Source: Forficula auricularia
Lineage: Eukaryota; Arthropoda; Insecta; Dermaptera; Forficulidae
Direction of reading: 5' to 3'
Assembly (NCBI GenBank): GCA_024734495.1
Contig: JALMQS010000820.1
Span: 248,001-312,000, forward strand
Length of the DNA: 64,000 bases
In this document: piece after piece, positions 56,307 to 64,000 of the stretch
How the letters are laid out: each line of letters opens with the position of its first letter
Numbering within the stretch: the first letter of the stretch is position 1
Notes under the pieces: generated by a model
What the model saw: the letters and a program-made list of their open reading frames with translations, nothing else
Database searches by the model: none
What the model was told of the DNA's origin: nothing
Made by a program: the position numbers and the translations under genes

Positions 56307-57391
56307 TTAAGAAAATAAAGTTTTACTTTTAAAGAAATTTTAATTTATTATAATATTATATTATATACAGAGCTCGAATATAATATTTAATTTTATTTCT
56401 CTCCTAAAAATTTAATTTATCAACCCTTTGAAAAATGATGAAGTGTGATACAAAGGCCCCCCCCTTACTTCCCATTTTCGGATTTTTTAAGAAAATAAAG
56501 TTTTGATTTTAAAGAAATTTTAATTTATTATAATATTATATTATATAGTGATCTCAAATATAATATTTATTTTTATATCTCTCTTAAAAATTAAATTTAT
56601 CAACCCTTTGAAAAATCATGAAGTGTGATACAAAGGCTCCCCCTTACTTCCCATTTTTCGAATTTTTAAGAAAATAATGTTTTCCTTTTTAAGAAATTTT
56701 AATTTATTATTATAATATTATATTATATACTGATCTCAAATATAATATTTATTTTTATATCTGTCATAAAAATTAAATTTGTGAACCCTTTGAAAAATGA
56801 TTAAGTGTGATACAAAGGGTCCCCCTTACCTCCCATTTTCGGATTTTTTAAGAAAATAAAGTTTTACTTTTTAAAGAAATTTTAATTTATTCTAATATTA
56901 TATTATATACAGAGCTCGAATATAATATTTAATTTTATTTCTCTCTTAAAAATTAAATTTATCAACCCTTTGAAAAATCATGAAGTGTGATACAAAGGCT
57001 CACACCTTACTTCCCATTTTCGGATTTTTTTAAGAAAATAAAATTTTCCTTTTCAAGAAATTTTAATATATTATAATATTATATTATATACTGATCTCAA
57101 ATATAATATTTATTTTTATATCTCTCTTAAAAATTAAATTTATCAACCCTTTGAAAAATCATGAAGTGTGATACAAAGGCTCCCCCTTACTTCCCATTTT
57201 CGAATTTTTTTAAGAAAATAATGTTTTCCTTTTTAAGAAATTTTAATTTATTATTATAATATTATATTATATACTGATCTCAAATATAATATTTATTTTT
57301 ATATCTGTTCTAAAAATTAAATTTGTGAACCCTTCGAAAAATGATGAAGTGATAAACAGGGTCCCCCTTAACTCACATTTTAGGATTTTTT
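56307..57391. repeat. Satellite array with trimeric higher-order structure
   Basis: Six units of about 180 bp start at 56307, 56487, 56666, 56848, 57030 and 57210, each beginning TTAAGAAAATAA and containing CAACCCTTTGAAAAATSATG or a variant. Units 1 and 4 share CAGAGCTCGAATATAATATT; units 2 and 5 share TGATCTCAAATATAATATTT with ...CTCTCTTAAAAATT; units 3 and 6 share AATTAAATTTGTGAACCC. The array is therefore two copies of a trimer (541 and 544 bp). Confidence 0.9.
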
Positions 57392-58261
57392 AGCTCCATT
57401 TGAAACGTTGCAACTTTGAAAAATTTAACATTCAATTATTTCAAAGTCCAAGTTCCCAATAACCAACCATATAAGAAAAAATTTTAGCATGGACCATATC
57501 AAAACTAATTTTATTGTAACCTAAATACTAGTAGTAATTTCCTGACAAATATTTCCTTTATACTCAGGCCTAAACTCTAAATTTTAATTTCCTTACTTTT
57601 TATTTACATGAACATTGTTCATCCATCATAATATTGAGGATGAATCAATTCATTCTCTCAAGCCCCTTATTTATCTGCAATCAATAGCACAGGATTATTT
57701 CATTCCCGGAGACTCTCCGATAGGGTAGCTAAATATCCCTATCTAAAGCAACATTTAACGAAGCATCCCTTCAGTTAAGTGTTTGTTTAGTAGCCGATTC
57801 ATGTCAGTACATTATTTATATTTATTTAGTGAATTTATATCGCCCCACGACATTTAACACATAAATTAAAATCATGGGATTTGTAATAAACAGTGAATTA
57901 AAAAAATATATTATTAGTTAGAAGCTTAACAGCTTATGAATAAAAAATCCTCTTTGATGGATATATTAACCAGTACGCTGGGCAGGTTTAATAGCTGTAT
58001 TGAAAATATCCAAATTATTTATTTATTTATTATATTTAGAAAATGTCTAACTACAGAGATGAAAAATTTTAAATCATGAGTTTTTTCAGTCTGTTTGTCT
58101 GAATTCCTGTATATTTATGAATTTACTCGTATACTGAGAGTTCTATACTTAAATATACATATTACAAATTGAATGTCCTAGTGTGGAGTTGTTTTTCTAA
58201 AAAAAAGTTTCGAGCGAAACGCCGTATATATGAGATTTTCTCAATAAAAATGTACAATCTA
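57392..58261. other. AT-rich stretch
   Basis: No gene. The patch 57640-57790 is slightly GC-richer but has no recognisable content. Confidence 0.4.
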
Positions 58262-58640
58262 GGTGGTTTTTAGTAAGACGGGTTCTTACTAGCTAAAACG
58301 CGTTTCACTGATTACCTTTGTGGAAGTAGAATTTACTGATGTTGGTTGAGTTTGGTCCAAAAGTCTAGAATCTTCATTTTTTAAACGAAAATGTCAAAAA
58401 TTACATCTTCATTAGAAGAAAAGTTTTAGAGGATGTCATTTTTGATATTTTTGTTTAAAAATTTTTGAAAATAAACACCCAAAATGTGGCGGAAGGTCAA
58501 AAATAGTGATTCTAGACTTTTGGATAAAACTCAACCAACATCAGTAAATTCTAGTTGGCACAAAGGTATTCAGTGAAACGCGTTTTAGTTAGTAAGAACC
58601 CGTTCTTATTAAAGAATGGGCTTTTACTGCAACATATATA
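58262..58640. mobile_element. Foldback element, 'TTGCAGTAAAAACC' family, copy 3
   Basis: TTTTTAGTAAGACGGGTTCT...AAACGCGTTTCACTGATTAC on the left, mirrored by GTATTCAGTGAAACGCGTTT...GGGCTTTTACTGCAACATAT on the right, with the 'gttgagttt-gtccaaaa' motif inside. The left end is slightly truncated. Confidence 0.75.
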
Positions 58641-59590
58641 TTACTTGAATGTTTTCTAAATTTGATTCAATCGCGAATCAAATGTAGGGAATTTTTGTAA
58701 AATATTGAGTGAAAATAATATCTGAACTTATATATTTCTAACTTGAAATAATGATGTTAAATAAATTTTATAATTTTTCTCATTAATATATCAAAGAATA
58801 ATTCATATATCAATGAGAATTGTTTTGACCACTTATTTGAAAAAAGATATTTATCCCGAGATTACTGCGGATTACGCTATTGGAGTCTGCGGAGTCGTAA
58901 GTCTGGACCAAGAGAGAAAAAGATGTGATCCACTTAGCTACAATCCAACGTCATTTTGCGTATAGCCCGCATGACATTCGGATGGATCACCAAATGAATT
59001 TGAAATCTCAGGTGTTATATATTCAATCTCCCAGCCCAGAGCGCTCTGTCTATTAGCATGTATGTTAGATGTTTGCCATTAATTAATCCAATGTTTTCTA
59101 CATTTGATTCAATTATATGTTATAGCATCTGAGATTTCACATTCATTTGGTGATCCATCCGAATGTCATGCGGGCTATACGCGAAATGACGTTGGATTGT
59201 AGCTAAATGGATCACATCTTTTTCCCTCTTTTTTTTTTTTTTTTTAATGCAATCGAATGCAAGAAGGGGTGCACCAGTAAAGATGCAGCCCCTATGGATC
59301 TCGAAAGACCCTTGCATTACCGGAAGAGAAAGAGAAAGTTGATTAAGTGAGAGGGTGTAGACGTAGGTGTCTATGCACTCCGGTTTTGAAGGTTTGAAGA
59401 TTATAGGTGCTGGGAAAGATAGAGGCTGGACTCTTGGTCCAGACTTAAGACTCCACAGACTCCAATAGCGTAATCCGCAGTAGTCTCGCGAAAAATATAT
59501 TTTTCAAATAAGCGCGGTCAAAACAATTCTCATTGATATATCAATTATTCTTTGATATATTAATGAGAAAAATTTATAAAATTTATATAT
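58641..59590. repeat. Mosaic palindromic repeat, copy 2, with nested LINE
   Basis: It shares all blocks with 12235-12870. The right arm is inverted relative to the left: TCTCATTAATATATCAAAG...TCCGCAGTAAT...CGTCATTTTGCGTATAGCCC and back. The right arm is broken at 59233-59430 by a LINE tail. Comparison with 12700-12740 shows the unbroken sequence. Confidence 0.8.
59233..59430 (-). mobile_element. 5'-truncated LINE insertion with 5-bp target duplication
   Basis: CTCTT stands on both sides (59228-59232, 59431-59435), and the related repeat at about 12730 has one uninterrupted CTCTT. The plus strand starts with a T run, then AATGCAATCGAATG...GGTGCACCAGTAAAGATGCA, the inverse of the 3' end of the LINE at 1366-2297. 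The 198 bp cover the 3' UTR and the last codons of pol. Confidence 0.9.
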
Positions 59591-60142
59591 ATTACTAGCT
59601 GAACTATATTATATGACTCGCTCTGTTAATTCAAAACTTCGGCCCGGCCAGAGGCAGGCAGCTGAATAATGATTATTTATTTAAAAATACGCAATTTATT
59701 CATTTAGACTCTCTACTTTCCATACACCTTGGTTTTACTTTCTTATCATACACCATTAATAAAATACGTTTGCAACCAGGGGTTATTGCTTAGGGTGATG
59801 ATATGTGACAAAGAGTGTGTGTGTGTGGGGGGGGGGGGATCTAAGGAAACGTTAAGTTCATACTTAATCAATTTTATTTTTATTTTTTTCTTAACTTGTC
59901 AGCAACAAATCGTATATAGGTGGGGGGGTCTAGCTTTTGTGAAGTTATATTTGTTAGGGGAGTCCCAGAAAATGTGAAGCAGCGCCAGCGTGACGAAGGG
60001 GAGGGTCCAAAAAGGCCAAATTTTGCGTGTTGTATTTTATGGCCCCCTTGATTTTGAATTGAAATAAATTTAAAAAAGCCGAATTCTATTAAAAAATATC
60101 TTTAGGGTTATACAGATATCACACCCCTTTATTTGTAGGATA
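59591..60142. other. AT-rich stretch with G tracts
   Basis: No gene. (GT)n followed by a run of about 12 G's lies at 59816-59840. Confidence 0.4.
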
Positions 60143-60144
60143 TA

Positions 60145-60728
60145 CAGGGTGTCCCGTATCATAAAGATAAATCCTACACAGGGGATAGGGCAATTTAAGA
60201 CGGTCCTGAACATACAATTTTTTATAGGTCTCATAGTTTTCGAGTTATAGGCATTTTTTTAAAATAGTAACACATCGCTAGACTGGTCTATATATCAAGA
60301 TGCTGTGGCTACAAATTTACTATATTTTATTATTCTAATTTTTGTTATGCAATCCTGAATAGTCCTGCTATTGACAAGAATTCAAAATAAAACAATAAAT
60401 ACTATAAATTTGGAGAAAAAGAATATTTTTGTCGGACTTATCTTTTAAAAAATTTGAATCATCTTTAATGTAAAAAAAAGTCTAGTAAACAAGCAGGGCA
60501 AGTTATTTGAGAAATTGGCCGACTTCAAAATGATACAGCACTTTGTACTTAAAATAATAATAAAATATGTAAATTTGTAGCCATAGCATCTCGATATTTG
60601 GGACAAGGTAGCGATTTTCATCATTTTCAAAAAAATAGCTGAGACTTTTATTAAAAAAAATTGTTATGTTCAGGACCGTCTTAAATTGCCCTATTCCCTC
60701 TTTAGGGTTTATATAACGGTACATCCTG
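60145..60728. mobile_element. Non-autonomous Tc1/mariner-like element, copy 2
   Basis: CAGGGTGTCCCGTATCATAA at the left, ...TATAACGGTACATCCTG at the right, flanked by TA (60143-60144, 60729-60730). GGGCAATTTAAGACGGTCCT is inverted near the right end as GGACCGTCTTAAATTGCCC. It is 584 bp against 814 for the copy at 44300-45113. Confidence 0.85.
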
Positions 60729-60730
60729 TA

Positions 60731-61686
60731 TATAGAATGAAATTGTAACCCTTTAAATATTCTATAAAGTTGAATCCAAAAGCTTGATCCTGAGTAGGGC
60801 TCGTCAATGAAAACTAAATTAACGTATTAAGAGAAAGGACACCTGTCTGTTTTTGATAGAACGAATTTATCAGCCTCTCTATTTATTGTCTTTAGACTCT
60901 GCGGTTGGCTAGATCGATTGCAATATATATAGTATAATTAGTGGTAAAGCTGTTTGGTCGAATTCTCATGTGCCTCGCGTGAATACTGCGTATGTGTGTG
61001 TGTTTAGTGAGTGTTATTTGAAGATAGGAAACCATTGGAGCGGCAGCTTAACCATTGGAACGTGTCCAAGTGAAACCGAAACTCCCTTGCATCCGATACA
61101 CAAACGCTAACGATAAATACTCATCCCCTCTTATCAATTCAATCGAATTTAAATCGAAAAGAAAAGTTACATTTCACTTATTATATAATTAGATACTCGT
61201 TGTATTGAAAAAATAATCGGCTAAAGTTGCAGGAATTTCGGGTGTTATAACCCTTTTAAAAAGTTCTATGGGAAAATCGTTAAAGCCTTTTTTGAGACAT
61301 TAGAAAATCGTATTGGGTTAAAACATTTAAAAAAAGGAGAGAAATTTTCATTACAAATAATATCTAAAATATATAGGTAAATTGAAATTAAGATGATAAA
61401 TGGTTTAAAATGCATTATGATCAAATTGTAATCTGGAATTGTAGGGGACCTATTTTTTCAATATTACCATATTACGTATTCTTATTAAAAGAAAATCACA
61501 AGGGACTCTTGCCTGCTGAATCTGAGTTGTTATTGATAGTTTTTATTATCAGAAGTAAGTACTGTATATTCATTACGATGGGGAACGAATCCGATATAAA
61601 ACATTTAGATGCATATCTTTAAAAGAAGAATTGATCTGGCTTGGAAAAAATATTGGTCATTAAAATTTATTTTTAAAAATAAAATA
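60731..61686. other. Non-repetitive stretch, no supported gene
   Basis: The patch 60780-61130 is GC-richer, with ACCATTGGARCG twice (about 61031 and 61051) and a TG run. A 70-codon plus-strand frame at 61410-61622 reads fairly like protein (IWNCRGPIFSILPYYVFLLK) and contains a donor-like CAGAAGTAAGTAC near 61552. Neither is enough to call a gene. Confidence 0.3.
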
Positions 61687-62286
61687 AACTGCAAAGGATC
61701 GTTGCTAAACTTTATCCAAATTCATTTGAAATATTAATATGTTCTAGAGTAAAGTACTTTAAAATATAATTTTACTAAAAACTTTATTTAACCTTTTTTG
61801 TGGTTCCCAAGGTACTTAATTAGGATATTAAATTTCATCAAAATTGGTTAAGTCATTTTCAAGATATTTAGAAAAAACTAAAAAAGTACTGAAATAAAGT
61901 ACTAATGTTTGTGGACCGATATGTACCAAAAACTAATCAGCGCTTCATTTTGTTAAAATACTGGTAGGTTTTCAATTTCAATTCATTCGGTGCAACGGTG
62001 TGGAAAAATTCGTGTACGAAAAAAACGATAACACACACACATCCATCCATCCATCCATCCGCACGCACTTCCAAAAAAATGGCACTTTTTGGCCTCTCTG
62101 CGAGATCCCAGGTAATTTTTGGCAAAACCGTCACGTGCTAAAATTCAATCTCATTGAATACTTCAATTTGTGACCTTAATTGAGTCCATGGGTTCCGTAG
62201 TCTTTACCTGAGGACCCTTTGAAGTCGCGCTTGCCGCGAGAGCGATTCCAATACTTTCTCCCATGCTTCGCATTGGATAAAGTAAA
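61687..62286. repeat. 1.3-kb dispersed repeat, copy 2 (inverted, shortened)
   Basis: The inverse of 4368-5663 without its interior: it runs AACTGCAAAGGATCGTTGCT to CGCATTGGATAAAGTA. It contains (CATC)n at about 62038-62060. The junction lies at about 61740-61750 (TATGTTCTAGAGTAAAG). Confidence 0.8.
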
Positions 62287-62364
62287 AACAAAATAATTTT
62301 CTATTAATTGAGCTTAAGTTAATCTAGAAAAATTAATCTAGCATATTTTAAACTCGTATTAGGA

Positions 62365-62870
62365 GAAATAGTTTCTTTAAAACTAATTCCAATTAAATAA
62401 ATCGAAATACTAGTATTTACATGTTTTCTAGATAATATTCCAATAATAAATAAAACTCGGAGACAATTTAATTAATGGAAATCACCCCTGTTTATAATTA
62501 TTGTTGTTTAAATTAAATTCATTCAAATATTTTTATTTTAATTAAATGTTATAAATTCTATTCACTATAAAATAATAAAAACAATTATTTAGTATTATCT
62601 AGCAGCTTATTCTATTCTTATATGATGAGAAATAGTTTCTTAAAAACTAATTACAATTAAATAAATCGAAATATTTACATGTTTTCTAGATAATATTCCA
62701 ATAACAAATAAAACTCGGAGAGAATTTAATTAATGGAAATCATCCTTGATTATTATTATTATTGTTTAAATTAAATTAATTTACATATTTTCATTTTAAC
62801 TGAAGGATTCAAATTCTGTTCACTATAAAAATAATAAAAACAATTATTTGGTGTTAGATAGATAAATTGA
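62365..62870. repeat. Tandem duplication, about 264 bp
   Basis: GAAATAGTTTCTTTAAAACT...ATGTTTTCTAGATAATATTC...AAAACTCGGAGACAATTTAA starts at 62365 and again at 62629 with scattered differences. A short third piece (ATAGTTTCTTAAAAACTAAT) is at about 63205. Confidence 0.8.
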
Positions 62871-62882
62871 TATTGAGAGAAG

Positions 62883-62976
62883 CAAGGGCGGATCCAGGAA
62901 TTTTTTATGGGGGGTGGGGGAAGAATGTATATAAGGTGCGGTCGCCCCCTCCGCCCCCCCCCTGGATCCGCCCTTG
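62883..62976. mobile_element. hAT-type MITE
   Basis: CAAGGGCGGATCCAGG and its exact inverse CCTGGATCCGCCCTTG are the ends of a 94-bp element. GAGAGAAG flanks both sides (62875-62882, 62977-62984), the 8-bp duplication of hAT elements. The interior is G- then C-rich. Confidence 0.88.
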
Positions 62977-62984
62977 GAGAGAAG

Positions 62985-63540
62985 CGTGTCACAATAAATT
63001 ATGGCTATTGTTGTTTGCTTTTCGATAAAAGTTTGGGTGAATCTCTAAATATTTAAGGTTAGGTTTTTCAAAAGAAAACTTCTTCAATTTTAAAATTTTA
63101 TGTTATAAAAAATTAAATAAACATATAAAAAATGTTGATCTCCAATGCTTTGGGGGGGGGGGCGGTCGCCCCATTTTTAGACTCGTATTAGGACTCGTAT
63201 TAGGACTAATAGTTTCTTAAAAACTAATTCCAATTTTTTTTGTTAATTGACATAATTATTCACAGGTGGTTGTCTCGATAAAAATGTATATTTACATTTT
63301 TATTTAATTTCCTTTTAATTATTAATTGGTTTTTTAATTTTAAATTCCACTAAATAGATCATTACAAATATTATTTTATATATATATATATATATTAAAA
63401 GTTAGCCCGATTAAAATGAGTTTCTAACCTTACGGTCGTATTTTTTCTAAATTAGAATTTGCAATTAATTTTAAGTGAACTCAAAAATTGTTATTTAATT
63501 AAAAAAAAATTATTATACGGTATTTATTTATAGACTCAAG
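62985..63540. other. AT-rich stretch with repeat fragments
   Basis: Includes the inverted piece of the 23302-23341 repeat at about 63133-63175 (ATGTTGATCTCCAATGCTTT then a G run) and a (TA)n near 63377-63395. No gene. Confidence 0.45.
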
Positions 63541-64000
63541 TACATATATACACATAATCCGTGGGCCACTACAAGGCTTGAAATGTAAAAACTGGGTGAG
63601 GACTCAGGAACTCAGGAACTCATTTCTGATGAGTACGTGGACTGTGACCACGGGGTTGTCCGAGCTAAGTCTGACATTGCTTCCACTTACTTGTGTCAGG
63701 CTTCTCTTTTCTCCTCTCCTATACGGCCTCCCTTGGCCAACTCTTTGTTTTTTTTTTTACCGACTCCGACGCTATTAGGTTTTCGAGGGCTAGGAGTTGA
63801 TTTCCTTTTTTCATTTTTCTTCTTCAACATGTGGAAGGCAACGGAAACCACCACATTACAAATCCCGAGAATATGCAACATGACGATTTCTCTTCGAGTA
63901 AAGAATTCCGGAGGTAAACTAGCCCCTCGTTCGGATCTCCGGGAAGGGGCTACCCGAGGAGAGACCATCATAAAGGGAAAAATAAATAATGACTTTCTAC
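63541..64000 (+). mobile_element. 5' region of an RTE-like LINE (continues beyond the window)
   Basis: The patch is much less AT-rich than its surroundings. Phrases such as CTTCCACTTACTTGTGTCAG, GAAGGCAACGGAAACCACCA and TTCGGATCTCCGGG recall the leader of RTE-type LINEs common in insect genomes, upstream of the endonuclease domain. This is from memory and not a computed match. The 91-codon minus-strand frame (63696-63971) is an antisense shadow. If correct, the endonuclease/RT frame should start just past position 64000. Confidence 0.45.

Overview
This window reads as non-genic DNA from a large, AT-rich, repeat-filled animal genome, most likely an insect or other arthropod. The evidence is the dense pile of nested transposable elements: non-LTR retrotransposon 3' ends, a Ty3/gypsy-like LTR element, a mariner remnant, pogo-, hAT- and Harbinger-like miniature elements, and many long foldbacks. 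Microsatellites, a 100-N assembly gap and eukaryotic splice-like signals fit the same picture. There are no operons and no intact long cellular gene. The order of the organism cannot be fixed from the sequence.

Layout. 1-9.7 kb: a decayed LINE (1366-2297), two pogo-like elements with TA duplications (2388-3351, 9268-9665), an 8-bp-duplication miniature element (4035-4240), a 1.3-kb dispersed repeat (4368-5663) and a hammerhead-like RNA fold (8454-8512). 11-25 kb: palindromic repeats, the 'ACCGACTTC' family, a second hammerhead-like site (17213-17247), a Harbinger-type miniature element (19541-19677), a possible solo LTR (22885-23240) and an (AT)n tract inside a foldback. 26-33 kb: a 6.3-kb LTR retrotransposon on the minus strand, inserted in a TIR element. 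Its two LTRs are nearly identical and it has a tRNA-Gln-like primer site, a broken gag and only the C-terminal end of integrase. 33-42 kb: a LINE tail, an internally deleted mariner, several foldbacks, an unrecognised decayed reading frame (38770-39222) and a tandem array of a tRNA-T-arm-bearing repeat (39853-40899). 42-46 kb: a small cluster that may be host-gene exon sequence (42747-42872) and a SAP-domain gag relic (45883-46362). 47-56 kb: hAT ends, minisatellites, a tRNA-like sequence, a perfect 141-bp inverted repeat and a minus-strand LINE broken by two later insertions. 56-64 kb: a satellite with trimeric higher-order structure, more foldbacks, an interrupted repeat and, at the right edge, the start of an RTE-like LINE that runs out of the window.

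The most interesting signal is a scattered set of hammerhead-ribozyme-like folds (8454-8512, 17213-17247, 38099-38141, 55146-55192). They keep the CUGANGA...GAAA core while stem I and stem II differ in sequence yet mostly still pair. Two sit in tiny elements with exact 9- or 12-bp target duplications, one of them confirmed by an empty site. Hammerheads are known in Penelope-like elements and animal retrozymes; most copies here carry an extra nucleotide at the stem II junction, so activity is unproven.
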